Counted from the first letter of the stretch, positions 18,277-27,154 are shown. The stretch is DNA of 64,000 nucleotides from Grimontia hollisae CIP 101886 (GCF_000176515.1 NZ_ADAQ01000012.1:62001-126000); one strand, 5' to 3'. Notes: generated from the letters alone by a model not told the origin. A program made the numbers and translations.

Positions 18277-18624
18277 CTAACAACAGCTCGAAGCGCGTGC
18301 TGGGCGATCACCCATTTGATACAGGCGGGTTAGGTTTTCCTGCAAAAATGCCCGGTGAGATTCTGTGGTTACCGCAAGCACGTCTCTGACCCATGATGGC
18401 AATGCGTTGGAAATACTGTAGAACACCCATTGTCCCTGGCGACGGTCAGTCAACAGCTCACATTTACGCAGTTGGGCAAGGTGACGGGAGACTTTAGGCT
18501 GGCTTTCATCGAGCGCTTCCATCAATTCACAAACACACAGTTCACCCTCCTGCTGCAAAAGCATCAAGGTTTTCAGTCGGGTTTCATCTGCCAGGCATTT
18601 GTAGACGTTGACGGGAGAGATCAT
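18277..18624 (-). CDS. ArsR/SmtB-family transcriptional repressor
   Basis: 115-residue winged-helix repressor. The N-terminus is YKCLADETRLKTLMLL; the recognition helix region carries ELCVCELMEALDESQPKVSRHLAQLR with the CVC thiol motif used by ArsR for As(III)/Sb(III) (alpha-3 site), and the protein ends in SSCC, further possible thiols. ArsR proteins are cytoplasmic dimers that leave DNA on metalloid binding. No ars efflux or arsenate reductase gene is adjacent; the divergent gene is an aldehyde dehydrogenase, so the regulon may differ or lie elsewhere. Tandem 20-bp repeats occupy the upstream region and probably include its operator. Confidence 0.85.
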   Translation of the reverse strand: MISPVNVYKCLADETRLKTLMLLQQEGELCVCELMEALDESQPKVSRHLAQLRKCELLTDRRQGQWVFYSISNALPSWVRDVLAVTTESHRAFLQENLTRLYQMGDRPARASSCC

Positions 18625-18677
18625 TTGCTTTCGCCAGTTTCAGTGACATGATTCAAGCTTCATACTTTATATGTGTT

Positions 18678-18724
18678 TTTTCATATGTAAAGTGACGTTT
18701 TCATGTGTAAAGTGACATTTTCAT
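18678..18724. repeat. Tandem 20-bp direct repeats in the arsR-like/aldehyde dehydrogenase intergenic region
   Basis: TTTTCATATGTAAAGTGACG (18678-18697) is followed head-to-tail by TTTTCATGTGTAAAGTGACA (18698-18717) and a third partial TTTTCAT. The first copy also faces an inverted ACTTTATATG at 18664-18673. Two-turn (20-bp) periodicity suits cooperative repressor binding, most likely by the adjacent ArsR-family protein. Confidence 0.6.
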
Positions 18725-18799
18725 CGCCATTCGATCAAATCAACGAGCAAGCTAGTTGCGGTACACCTTGGCCATGACACAGCAACCGGGGAATTATCC

Positions 18800-20296
18800 A
18801 TGACTCTTCAAGATAACCTGACGTCTTCTTCCGGCCACACTGCGGCTGGCGAACTTGAACACTGGTTCGATGCATTAAAAACGGCATATCAGCGAGATCC
18901 CCATCCTTCACTGGCAGAGCGAAAAGCGCGGCTTTGCGCATTGAAAACCCAGATCCGTCGCTACCAGACTATGTTGGCACAGGCAATGAATGAAGACTTT
19001 GGTGGGCGCAGTCATACCGAATCTTTGATGGCGGATGTACTGGGTCCAGTGCTGGACATTAACCATGTTAAACGTCACCTCCGCCAATGGATGCGCCCTA
19101 AACGCCGTCCTACCGAGTGGCTGTTCAAAGGTAATAAGCTGGAGGTTCTCTACCAGCCCAAAGGCGTGGTCGGGATTATCTGTCCGTGGAATTTTCCACT
19201 TTACCTTGCTATAGGGCCAATGATCACTGCGCTTGCCGCTGGTAACCGCTGTATGATCAAAATGCCGCCTAACTGCCCGAAAACCACAATCGTTCTGAAA
19301 AGGATGTTGGCAGAAATCTATCCCGACGATCTTGTCTGTGTGGTACCGGGTAATCACCCACAGGCAATGGACATCAGCCATCTGCCGTTTGATCACCTGG
19401 TATTCACCGGCTCCCCCAACAGCGGCAAGGCTATTATGGCGAATGCGGCAAAAAACCTCACCCCGGTAACCCTGGAACTTGGCGGTAAATCCCCTGCCGT
19501 GATCTTTGATGATTACGATATCGAGAAGGCAGCAAACCACATTGCCCATGGCAAAAGCTTCAATGCCGGACAGATCTGTATTGCGCCGGATTACGCCCTT
19601 GTCCCTGAGCAAAAAGTCGACGACTTCGCCGAAGCCCTCTATCGCGCTTACAACAAGATGTACAACACAATATCCAGCAATGCAGATTGCACATCACTGA
19701 TCGATGACGCGCAATACCAACGGTTTCAGGCACTGCTTGATGATGCCAAAGCAAAAGGCGCTAAGGTGATCAAGTGCCTTGAAGACGGGGAAAAACGTAA
19801 ACTGCCGCTTCATATTGTCACTCGCCTGACACCGGATATGCGTATCTGTCAGGAGGAGATTTTTGGCCCGTTACTGCCTGTTCACAGCTATGGTGAATTG
19901 GAGGAGGTGGTGACCTATATCACCCAGCGTCCGAGGCCACTGGCCTGTTACCTGTTCAGTGATGATAAACCCCGCCGTGAATGGATGCTGGCGCACACTC
20001 ACAGTGGCGGCGTCACCATCAATGGCTGGGGCTGGCATGCCTTTAACCACTCGGTTCCCTTCGGGGGAGTGGGTAACTCTGGCTTTGGTAATTATCACGG
20101 TGAAGAAGGTTTTCGCGAACTCAGTCATGCCAGAACAGTGCTACAGCTACGGCGCTGGTTTCCCACTCATCTCTTTACACCCCCCTACGGCAATTGGGTT
20201 CAACGCCTGGTGATGCGCGTATTTATCGGTAAGCCAGATCCTCAGCTTTCAGCAGAAAACACCGCCACAGCACAGGCCCCCAAAAGCACTACCTGA
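18800..20296 (+). CDS. Coniferyl-aldehyde-dehydrogenase-type NAD(P)+ aldehyde dehydrogenase
   Basis: 498 residues of the aldehyde dehydrogenase superfamily, class-3/coniferyl aldehyde type. Landmarks: GIICPWNFPLYLAIGPMITALAAGN (cofactor-binding helix with the catalytic Asn in PWNFP), VFTGSPNSGK, LELGGKSPAVI (general-base Glu), FNAGQICIAPDY (nucleophilic Cys), and EEIFGPLLPV. It oxidises aldehydes to acids; substrate range is broad in this group. A Pro-rich C-terminal tail (QLSAENTATAQAPKS) follows the core. The start ATG has GGGGAA upstream. It lies divergent from the ArsR-type regulator. Confidence 0.88.
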   Translation: MTLQDNLTSSSGHTAAGELEHWFDALKTAYQRDPHPSLAERKARLCALKTQIRRYQTMLAQAMNEDFGGRSHTESLMADVLGPVLDINHVKRHLRQWMRPKRRPTEWLFKGNKLEVLYQPKGVVGIICPWNFPLYLAIGPMITALAAGNRCMIKMPPNCPKTTIVLKRMLAEIYPDDLVCVVPGNHPQAMDISHLPFDHLVFTGSPNSGKAIMANAAKNLTPVTLELGGKSPAVIFDDYDIEKAANHIAHGKSFNAGQICIAPDYALVPEQKVDDFAEALYRAYNKMYNTISSNADCTSLIDDAQYQRFQALLDDAKAKGAKVIKCLEDGEKRKLPLHIVTRLTPDMRICQEEIFGPLLPVHSYGELEEVVTYITQRPRPLACYLFSDDKPRREWMLAHTHSGGVTINGWGWHAFNHSVPFGGVGNSGFGNYHGEEGFRELSHARTVLQLRRWFPTHLFTPPYGNWVQRLVMRVFIGKPDPQLSAENTATAQAPKSTT

Positions 20297-20516
20297 TGTA
20301 GCGCTTTTGGAACGAATGAAGTTGATGCGTTAGAACAAGCCCACAAATCGCAACCACAAAACCCGCCCACAATCAGGTGGAGCTCATGCACTGGCAGGAT
20401 GTGGCCTGGGTGCACCCAGTTCAGAGGGCTTATCTCCCCATACGATCTGAAAAAGTCACTGTCTGAAAGAAACGTCTCTGATAACAGTTCTTCTCTTTGA
20501 CTAAGGGAGGAACGTA

Positions 20517-21245
20517 ATGAGTAAGAATGCTTTTATCATAAAATGTGTGTTGTTATCAGCCGTGTGTTCAGTACCTGCCATGGCGCAGGATACGTTTAAA
20601 GACTACGGATTTATTGGCGGCGGCCTGACCGTTGGAGAATCGGTATTTTCCAATGAAGGAACCAAAGCCGGCGCCGAACCCTATCTTTTTTACAACAGCG
20701 ACAAAGGCTTCATTGATGGCAGCCTCTTCAACTACAACCCCATTCCCTATGTCGGCATTACCGGTAACCTGAGGGTTGCTGAAGTCTCTGATGATTTCGA
20801 CAATATTCCCAACGGTATCAATGACCGCGACGGCAACGGCGAATTGGGGATTACTCTGGGCACGGTAGGCGCCCGCCTGACTTACCTTCATGATGTGACC
20901 GATGAACACAATGGGTATGAAATCCAGGCTCACTTTGGCCGGGCGTATGAAATGCCGTTAAAAGGCCTCGTATTCGCTCCTTATGTGGAAGTCAATTACC
21001 GGGACAATAAGCTTTCAGAACACCTCTACTCTATCTCTGCGCAAGAATCATCAGCGTCTGGACTGGCTGCTTTTGATGCAGATGACGCCTGGGTTTACAA
21101 AGGCGGCGTTGTCGCCCTGTATGACATGAGTGATAGGTGGGTGGCGATCTCTGAGATATCTCTCGAACACCATGACAGCAACAGCCCGCTGGTGCAAAAC
21201 GACCTTGGCTGGGCATTCAGCTTTGGTGCCGCTTACACATTTTAA
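20517..21245 (+). CDS. MipA/OmpV-family outer-membrane protein
   Basis: 242 residues: signal peptide MSKNAFIIKCVLLSAVCSVP with cleavage after AMA, then an antiparallel beta-barrel ending in the outer-membrane C-terminal aromatic signature AYTF. Family features include YGFIGGGLTVGES near the start, LGTVGARLTYLHDV and FAPYVEVNYRD in the middle. MipA links MltA and PBP1B in E. coli; OmpV-type members are porin-like outer-membrane proteins in vibrios. The start has a strong GGGAGGA. The stop overlaps the end of the convergent AraC-family gene. Function in this organism is not deducible beyond outer-membrane location. Confidence 0.85.
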   Translation: MSKNAFIIKCVLLSAVCSVPAMAQDTFKDYGFIGGGLTVGESVFSNEGTKAGAEPYLFYNSDKGFIDGSLFNYNPIPYVGITGNLRVAEVSDDFDNIPNGINDRDGNGELGITLGTVGARLTYLHDVTDEHNGYEIQAHFGRAYEMPLKGLVFAPYVEVNYRDNKLSEHLYSISAQESSASGLAAFDADDAWVYKGGVVALYDMSDRWVAISEISLEHHDSNSPLVQNDLGWAFSFGAAYTF

Positions 21246-22099
21246 CGATGGCTACTGCGCCGGTAACGTCTGGGCGTAGTACCTGTGTATTTTTTGAATG
21301 TCAGTGTGAATGCGCGTTCTGAGTCATACCCCACTTGCTCGGCAATGTCATCAACCGACAGCATAGATTCCAGCAACAACTCCTGTGCCCGCTGCATCCT
21401 TAAATCCGTGAGATAAGTAAACATCGGTTTGCCGACCAGATCGGAAAAGCGCTTGGCAAACGCGGCGCGAGACATGCCTATCCGGCTCGCGACCGATTCC
21501 AGTGTCCAGCTTTGGGCTGGATTATCATGCAGTAATTGCAATGCACGGGAAATGCGCTTGTCGTTCAGGGCATCCAGAAATGAGCGGGACCCGTCGCGGC
21601 CGAAGTTGATACGGATAAGCTCGACCAGAATGATTTCAGTCAGCTTGTTAACGATAAGCTCCGAGCCCGGACCTTGCGACAGGTATTCCGCACTCAGCTG
21701 ATCGAACGTGCTCTTCAGCCACGGGTGATTGGCAAAGTCCTTCTCCCGCACAATGGTCACTTTCGGGAACACGTCCAGCAACGGTGTTGTCGCCGTCCGT
21801 GTAAAGCTGAAAGAACCACAGAGCAACATGGTGGACACATCCAGATCCGGCTTGTCTGGCTCAGGCGACTGGCTGGAAAGCTCATGATTTTCGCCGGGGC
21901 CAAGGAAAATCAGATCCCCGGCATTAAGCTGTTCTACACGCCCATCCACCGTTGCCCAGCACGCACCGCGGCGAATCATATGAAAGCAGGCATAATCCAG
22001 ATCGATAAAACGCTTGGTCCATGGCGCTTCTACCTGACTGCAAAAGTACACGCTCCCCACCACGCGGATTGAACGCAAAATGTCGCTCATCACTTCCAT
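21242..22099 (-). CDS. rclR: AraC-family redox regulator, RclR-like
   Basis: 285 residues: N-terminal cupin sensor domain (cupin_6 type, about 1-165) and C-terminal double helix-turn-helix (WTLESVASRIGMSRAAFAKR and MLSVDDIAEQVGYDSERAF). Cys20 (VYFCSQVEAPW) and Cys94 (TMLLCGSFSF) align with Cys21 and Cys89 of E. coli RclR, the residues that sense hypochlorous acid. The neighbouring divergent genes are a glutaredoxin and an RclC-like DUF417 protein, as expected of a reactive-chlorine regulon. The frame opens earlier (22264), overlapping the divergent gene; ATG at 22097-22099 with GAGG upstream is used. Its 3' end overlaps the ompV-like stop. Confidence 0.82.
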   Translation of the reverse strand: MEVMSDILRSIRVVGSVYFCSQVEAPWTKRFIDLDYACFHMIRRGACWATVDGRVEQLNAGDLIFLGPGENHELSSQSPEPDKPDLDVSTMLLCGSFSFTRTATTPLLDVFPKVTIVREKDFANHPWLKSTFDQLSAEYLSQGPGSELIVNKLTEIILVELIRINFGRDGSRSFLDALNDKRISRALQLLHDNPAQSWTLESVASRIGMSRAAFAKRFSDLVGKPMFTYLTDLRMQRAQELLLESMLSVDDIAEQVGYDSERAFTLTFKKYTGTTPRRYRRSSHR

Positions 22100-22136
22100 G
22101 TCATACCTCGTTAGACGATCTGTGTATTCATTCAAG

Positions 22137-22165
22137 ATTATTCTGCATAGATAGTACCGCACCAA
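22137..22165 (-). promoter_or_regulatory. Predicted sigma-70 promoter of the rclR-like gene
   Basis: On the reverse strand TTGGTG (22165-22160), 17-bp spacer, AATAAT (22142-22137). The spacing is ideal and it lies 37 bp before the chosen ATG. The divergent glutaredoxin promoter must overlap this same 110-bp region. Confidence 0.45.
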
Positions 22166-22209
22166 ACGCCTAAAGTAATCCCATACACAAACGCAGAGGG
22201 AACAAGACC

Positions 22210-22479
22210 ATGCCCAAGATTGAAATTTACACCAAAAGCTACTGCCCACACTGTAAAGCCGCAAAACGCACGCTTGGAAATATGGGCCTGATCTTTGAAG
22301 AGATTGAAGTCAGTGACGACCCAGCACTGTTTCAAGAAATGAAACAACGCAGCCAACGCCGGACAGTGCCGCAGATTTTTGTCGGCAACACCCATATCGG
22401 TGGCAACTCAGACCTGATGAAAGCGATCCAAAACGGTTGGTTTAAACATGTTTTGTCTAGCCAATCCGCAACCCACTGA
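22210..22479 (+). CDS. Glutaredoxin (GrxC-like)
   Basis: 89-residue dithiol glutaredoxin: active-site CPHC in YTKSYCPHCKAAKRTL, cis-Pro in RRTVPQIFVG, and the glutathione-binding GGNSDL near the C-terminus. It reduces disulfides and glutathione-mixed disulfides in the cytoplasm. The standard Grx3 active site is CPYC; His replaces Tyr here. It begins 110 bp from the divergent rclR-like gene and is followed 45 bp later by the DUF417 gene, so it is probably RclR-controlled in an oxidative-stress operon. AGAGGG precedes the ATG. Confidence 0.88.
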   Translation: MPKIEIYTKSYCPHCKAAKRTLGNMGLIFEEIEVSDDPALFQEMKQRSQRRTVPQIFVGNTHIGGNSDLMKAIQNGWFKHVLSSQSATH

Positions 22480-22524
22480 GCCCGATAACGCAAACACAGA
22501 ATTCACCTTGTAAGGAGACACATT

Positions 22525-23022
22525 ATGACAACCATTAATAACGCACACGACCGTATTACTGACTCTCGCTCACGTTTTGCGCAGTCACTGAACCGTTTCG
22601 CCGATCACGCCATTCGGTTTTCTATCGTCATTGTACTGGCATGGATTGGTGCCATGAAGTTTACCAGCTACGAAGCCGGTGCCATTCAGGGATTGGTCAG
22701 CTCAAGCCCGCTGACAAGCTGGCTGTACAGCGTATTTAGCTTGCAAGGCGCTTCAAACCTGATTGGTACGGTTGAAATTGCGACAGCCCTGGCATTGGTA
22801 TTTGCACCGTATAGCCGTGTGGTTGCCATTGCAGGTGCCGTGGGGGCGACCGTGACGTTTGCCGTCACTACCAGCTTCCTGTTTACCGCACCGATCGCTG
22901 AAGCCAGCCTGGGTGGTTTCCCTGCTATTTCAGTCGTACCGGGCCAGTTTTTGCTGAAAGACATCGTATTGCTGTCTGCCGCAGTATCCTTGCTTGCAAA
23001 AGCTCTGCTGCGAGACAACTAA
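22525..23022 (+). CDS. rclC: DUF417 membrane protein, RclC/YkgB-like
   Basis: 165 residues with four predicted membrane helices (about 30-50, 75-97, 100-122 and 138-160). IVIVLAWIGAMKFTSYEA and FAPYSRVVAIAGAVGA match the DUF417/YkgB family; the E. coli member RclC is an inner-membrane protein needed for resistance to reactive chlorine. Second gene of a likely glutaredoxin-DUF417 operon, divergent from rclR; AAGGAG precedes the start. E. coli also has rclA and rclB in this operon; neither is present here, and the glutaredoxin takes their place. Biochemical function unknown. Confidence 0.82.
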   Translation: MTTINNAHDRITDSRSRFAQSLNRFADHAIRFSIVIVLAWIGAMKFTSYEAGAIQGLVSSSPLTSWLYSVFSLQGASNLIGTVEIATALALVFAPYSRVVAIAGAVGATVTFAVTTSFLFTAPIAEASLGGFPAISVVPGQFLLKDIVLLSAAVSLLAKALLRDN

Positions 23023-23243
23023 GCAAATACACAGGCAAACACACAGAATAATGGGTGATTGGAGTTTTACTGCCTTTCCAATCATTCATAAAGAAGGGCT
23101 ACCGCTCGGGCAGCCCTTCGCCATGTCAGTGACATAGTGCCTATTGTTTCACTTTTGGACATGCTGATTTTCCTTGTTGTAGCCCATTGAATACGTTTTA
23201 ATCATTCTTCAGACCACTGTCACCGCGCAAGGATTGCTGCACT

Positions 23244-24122
23244 ATGCTGAAAAGCGCCATCCCTTTTATCTTTGTTTTACTTTGGAGTACGGGTTTTATC
23301 GGTGCCAAGTTTGGCCTGCCTTACGCCGATGCCGCGACCTTCCTGTTTATCCGCATGGTATTCAACGTGTTGGTGTTCCTCGTGATTTTGGCTGTGATGA
23401 GACCAGCGATGCCCAAAGGCAGCGCCCTGTTGCATGTGTTGGTGTCCGGGCTTTTAATCCACGGTTTTTATCTGGGCGGTGTCTTTGCCGCGATTGGTTT
23501 TGGCATGCCTGCCGGCTTGTCTTCTTTGCTGGTAGGCTTCCAACCAGTACTGACAGCATTGATTGTCATCAGCCTTTCCAGTGAACGGCTTAACCCGGCG
23601 CAGTGGATAGGACTGGTTGCCGGTGTGCTGGGCATTGCCTTAGTGGTGCAAGGGAAAATGAGCTGGAATGCCGACGCACAGCCTGTCTATGCCTACCTCT
23701 TCGTCTTCTCGGCATTGATTGGCATCACACTTGGCACGCTCTACCAAAAACGTTTCTGTCAGGGCGTGGATTTGGTGGCCTGTGCAATGTGGCAATATGT
23801 CGCAGCAGGGGTATTTTTCCTTCCCATCGCCTGGCTGGCGGAAGGCTTTGAGGTCACCTGGTCACTGACCTTTACCTTAACCATGCTCTGGTCGGTGCTG
23901 GCACTTTCCGTGGTCGCCGTGCTGCTTTACCTTTATATGGTCGGGCAGGGCGCAGCATCCAAAGTTACTTCAGTGATTTACCTTGTTCCCCCGGTTACAG
24001 CCATTCAGGGTTGGCTGTTTTTTGATGAAGCCTTTTCGACATTGACCATTCTTGGGTTTGCCGTTTGTGCCGTCGCCGTTTTCCTCGTCATGCGGGCCCC
24101 CAAACTCAATGTGAGTCGCTAG
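23244..24122 (+). CDS. EamA/DMT-family transporter
   Basis: 292 residues, ten hydrophobic segments in two EamA repeats. The first repeat opens IPFIFVLLWSTGFIGAKFGL with the FIRM motif (ATFLFIRMVFNVL); the second begins around residue 145 (YLFVFSALIGITLGTLYQKRF) and ends with VPPVTAIQGWLFFDE, the usual end of repeat 2. DMT proteins export metabolites such as amino acids across the inner membrane; the substrate cannot be predicted. AAGGA precedes the ATG. An imperfect hairpin (GAAGGGCT at 23093, AGCCCTTC at 23112) precedes the gene without a T-run. Confidence 0.85.
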   Translation: MLKSAIPFIFVLLWSTGFIGAKFGLPYADAATFLFIRMVFNVLVFLVILAVMRPAMPKGSALLHVLVSGLLIHGFYLGGVFAAIGFGMPAGLSSLLVGFQPVLTALIVISLSSERLNPAQWIGLVAGVLGIALVVQGKMSWNADAQPVYAYLFVFSALIGITLGTLYQKRFCQGVDLVACAMWQYVAAGVFFLPIAWLAEGFEVTWSLTFTLTMLWSVLALSVVAVLLYLYMVGQGAASKVTSVIYLVPPVTAIQGWLFFDEAFSTLTILGFAVCAVAVFLVMRAPKLNVSR

Positions 24123-24235
24123 CTATTCGCACCAGATCCTCCCAATCAGGGAGAACTAACCCATCCACGTCTGATAATGGCCGCATTTTTGTACGTTTAT
24201 ATCATTTCACTTCCATGCGTAAACATTCACTTTTT

Positions 24236-24259
24236 GTATAGCGTCTGTTGACGCTATAC
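24236..24259. promoter_or_regulatory. Perfect 10-bp inverted repeat upstream of the yfcC-like gene
   Basis: GTATAGCGTC (24236-24245), TGTT, GACGCTATAC (24250-24259), without a downstream T-run on the coding strand. It lies in the 310-bp region 24123-24432, which holds no gene, and could be the operator or 5'-leader hairpin of the transporter operon. Confidence 0.4.
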
Positions 24260-24432
24260 CCACAGATCTCTGAATTCAGCCTCTTCAGATGGTTTGTGAG
24301 TCTAGTGATATTCGCTATTTTTTCGTGACATTGAGGATTAATTGGATGAATCGTGGCAACAACGAAATTTAATTGACTTATTATTCAAAAATAGCGACAT
24401 TTCATGCTTTCTTTCCTACAGAGAATGATGGA

Positions 24433-25962
24433 ATGTCTCAGACACATATTGAATCGCAAAGCACCGTGTCCGTAGCCAAAAAATGGCAAATGCCGGATAC
24501 GCTGATCTTGATCTTTTTTGTCGGCTTGCTTGCCGCAGCCATGACGTATCTGATCCCAATCGGTCACTTCGACACCCAGCAAGTGACATTTATGGTTGAT
24601 GGTGCTGAAAAATCCCGCACGGTTATCAACCCGGAATCATTCCGTTTGATCCTCGATGAAACCGGAGACGCAGTTTACAAGCCGGTACAATTCTTCTCTT
24701 CAGGCGGTGGTATTGGCCTGATGAACTTCCCTTTTGAGGGTCTGGTATCCGGCTCAAAATGGGGTTCAGCAATCGGCGTTATCATGTTTATGTTAATCAT
24801 TGGTGGTGCTTTCGGCATTGTGATGCGCACAGGTACCATTGATAACGGCATATTGAAACTGATCGACATCACTAAAGGCAGTGAAGCGCTGTTCATTCCC
24901 GTTCTGTTCCTACTGTTCTCTTTAGGTGGTGCCGTATTTGGCATGGGTGAAGAAGCGGTCGCATTCGCCATTATCATTGCCCCGCTGATGGTTCGCTTAG
25001 GCTATGACGGTATCACAACAGTGATGGTGACCTATGTGGCAACACAGGTTGGCTTTGCTACGTCTTGGATGAACCCGTTCTCCGTCGCGATTGCACAAGG
25101 GATTGCTGGCGTTCCAGTGCTTTCAGGCATGACGTTCCGTATGGCAATGTGGGCAGGATTTACACTGGTAGGCATCGCGTTCACCATGGCATATGCGGCG
25201 AAAATCAAAGCGAACCCCAAAGCGTCTTACAGTTTCCAATCCGATGCCTACCTGAAAGATAAAACAACCGAAAATAAACAGGGAAGCTGGTCCATTGGTG
25301 ACACACTGGTTATTCTCACCGTGCTGGCAACAACGCTGTGGGTAGTTTGGGGTGTGGTACTTCACGCCTGGTACATCCCAGAGATTGCATCCCAATTCTT
25401 CACGATGGGTTTCGTGGTTGCCATCATCGCTATCATGTTCAACCTCAATAACATGACCATGAATGACGTGGCAGACGCGTTTAAAGAGGGGGCGAGCATC
25501 ATGCTGACACCGGCCCTGCTTGTTGGCTGTGCTAAAGGCGTCCTTATGATGTTAGGTGGCGGTAGTGATGAGCCCAGTGTTCTCAATACTATTCTCCATA
25601 GCGTAGGGAACACCATTATCGGCTTACCCTCAGCTGTCGCAGTATGGTTGATGTACGTATTCCAATCCGTGTTTAACTTCTTCGTGACGTCAGGCTCAGG
25701 CCAGGCCGCATTAACTATGCCACTGCTGGCACCGCTGTCAGACATTGCAGGTGTCACCCGCCAAGTTGCAGTGTTGGCATTCCAGTTGGGTGATGGTTTT
25801 ACCAACATTGTTGTCCCCACCTCCGCATCGCTGATGGCAACGTTGGGTGTATGCCGTATTGATTGGGGTAACTGGATAAAGTTTGCATGGCGATTTATGC
25901 TTTTGCTTTTTGTTATCGCAAGTATCACCGTTGTGGGGGCGCACCTTACGGGCTTCGCATAA
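24433..25962 (+). CDS. YfcC-family carboxylate/amino-acid carrier
   Basis: 509 residues, about 12 membrane helices, of the YfcC/C4-dicarboxylate anaerobic carrier-like (DcuC-related) superfamily. Recognisable segments: DTLILIFFVGLLAAAMTYLIPIG, IIGGAFGIVMRTGTID, FGMGEEAVAFAIIIAPLM, and the SGSGQAALTMPLLAPLSD motif. Transport substrate in this family is poorly known (short-chain acids, basic amino acids or peptides). The frame opens at 24373 but ATG 24433 (MSQTHIESQSTV) gives the ordinary N-terminus. It is followed 104 bp later by a deacylase-type hydrolase, suggesting import of an N-acylated amino acid and its hydrolysis inside. Confidence 0.82.
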   Translation: MSQTHIESQSTVSVAKKWQMPDTLILIFFVGLLAAAMTYLIPIGHFDTQQVTFMVDGAEKSRTVINPESFRLILDETGDAVYKPVQFFSSGGGIGLMNFPFEGLVSGSKWGSAIGVIMFMLIIGGAFGIVMRTGTIDNGILKLIDITKGSEALFIPVLFLLFSLGGAVFGMGEEAVAFAIIIAPLMVRLGYDGITTVMVTYVATQVGFATSWMNPFSVAIAQGIAGVPVLSGMTFRMAMWAGFTLVGIAFTMAYAAKIKANPKASYSFQSDAYLKDKTTENKQGSWSIGDTLVILTVLATTLWVVWGVVLHAWYIPEIASQFFTMGFVVAIIAIMFNLNNMTMNDVADAFKEGASIMLTPALLVGCAKGVLMMLGGGSDEPSVLNTILHSVGNTIIGLPSAVAVWLMYVFQSVFNFFVTSGSGQAALTMPLLAPLSDIAGVTRQVAVLAFQLGDGFTNIVVPTSASLMATLGVCRIDWGNWIKFAWRFMLLLFVIASITVVGAHLTGFA

Positions 25963-26066
25963 GCTTAACCCTCTCAGGTCTGTTGGCCTTTCTAGGTGAT
26001 TTTTACCACAACAGGCCAGCAGCCCTTAATGACCCGAACGTGTATTAAAAAATAAGAAGTAAAGTA

Positions 26067-27077
26067 ATGACGAAGTATATTGAAGGGAACAAGATTGACG
26101 GATTGTCCGTGATTTCATCGCTCGACGTGAACCAGCTGGATGCCGGTGAACATAAGTTTTGGTTTCGCGCTGCCACTGACGCATTGGCACAATGGCAACA
26201 CCTTCCGGTTTGGGTCTTCAAAGGGACCGAACCAGGAAAAAACATCGTGATCACTGCGGGTGTGCATGGCGACGAATACAACGGCGTGCTGGCAGCACAA
26301 TCCATTGCGCGTGAACTGCGCGGCAAGCCCCTGAAAGGCTGCGTCACTATTGTCCCTACGGTCAACCTGAGTGGTATGCTGCATCACAGCCGTGATTTCT
26401 ATTCGTCAGATCCGGATGTGTCCTGCGGTAACCTGAACCGCCATTTCCCAGGTGATCCGCACGGGAATGAGCCACAACGCTACCTTGATCCCATCTGGCG
26501 TAACCTGCTACAACCCAATGCCGATCTGGCAATTGATCTGCACACCCAAACATCAGGAACTTGCTACCCGCTGTATGTGTTTGCGGACTTTCGCCTGAAT
26601 GATGCCGTCAACATGGCCCGACTGATCAATCCGGACGCAATTCTGGATGACCCAGGTGAAGCTGGCGTGCTTGAAACCGTTTGGAACCAAAATGGCATTC
26701 CCAGTATCACCATCGAAATTGGCGTTGGCCGTTATACCGACATCCAAATGGTCAACCGCACTGTTCGCGGTGTCTTCAATATTTTCTCTTTTTATGGTCT
26801 GGTTGAAGGCAATATTGCTGCTGTTAAGCCCGCCATTGAAAGTGCTCGTGTTACCAGCATACGAGCCGTTCAGGGTGGCTTTATTCTGCCTCAGGTGGAA
26901 TTAATGCAAACGGTAGAGAAAGATCAGTTACTGGCAATCCAATATGACAGCTTTGGGGAAGAAGAGCACCGTTACAGTGCGCCGGAAAGTGGCGTGGTAC
27001 TGAGCCATAATGTCGAATCTCTGCGCGCTGCGGGATCATTGGTAGTTCGCTTGATCCATCCACACGCGACACGCTGA
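26067..27077 (+). CDS. Succinylglutamate desuccinylase/aspartoacylase-family hydrolase
   Basis: 336 residues of the AstE/AspA zinc-hydrolase family. Zinc ligands sit in VITAGVHGDEYNGV (His, Glu) and IDLHTQTSGT (His); GNLNRHFPGDPHG supplies the substrate Arg. The C-terminal part (FILPQVELMQTVEKDQLLAIQYDSFGEEEHRYSAPESGVVLS) is the small beta domain of bacterial members. It deacylates an N-acyl amino acid or related amide. Paired with the YfcC-type carrier upstream, probably as a two-gene operon. A second, distant homologue occurs at 9695-10705 in a different context, so the two act on different substrates or in different pathways. Confidence 0.82.
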   Translation: MTKYIEGNKIDGLSVISSLDVNQLDAGEHKFWFRAATDALAQWQHLPVWVFKGTEPGKNIVITAGVHGDEYNGVLAAQSIARELRGKPLKGCVTIVPTVNLSGMLHHSRDFYSSDPDVSCGNLNRHFPGDPHGNEPQRYLDPIWRNLLQPNADLAIDLHTQTSGTCYPLYVFADFRLNDAVNMARLINPDAILDDPGEAGVLETVWNQNGIPSITIEIGVGRYTDIQMVNRTVRGVFNIFSFYGLVEGNIAAVKPAIESARVTSIRAVQGGFILPQVELMQTVEKDQLLAIQYDSFGEEEHRYSAPESGVVLSHNVESLRAAGSLVVRLIHPHATR

Positions 27078-27154
27078 TTGTTCTTTGTTTCCCCAATTTG
27101 ACACGCCAACGCGCCGCTTCCTTCCATCATTGGGGCGGCGATGTTTTTTCCAAC

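Noticed and set aside
18678-18724. CRISPR array
   Set aside because: Only two and a half head-to-tail repeats with no spacers; operator-like direct repeats explain them better.
23093-23119. Terminator after the rclC-like gene
   Set aside because: The hairpin arms pair, but the loop is irregular and there is no T-run; left as a minor hairpin.
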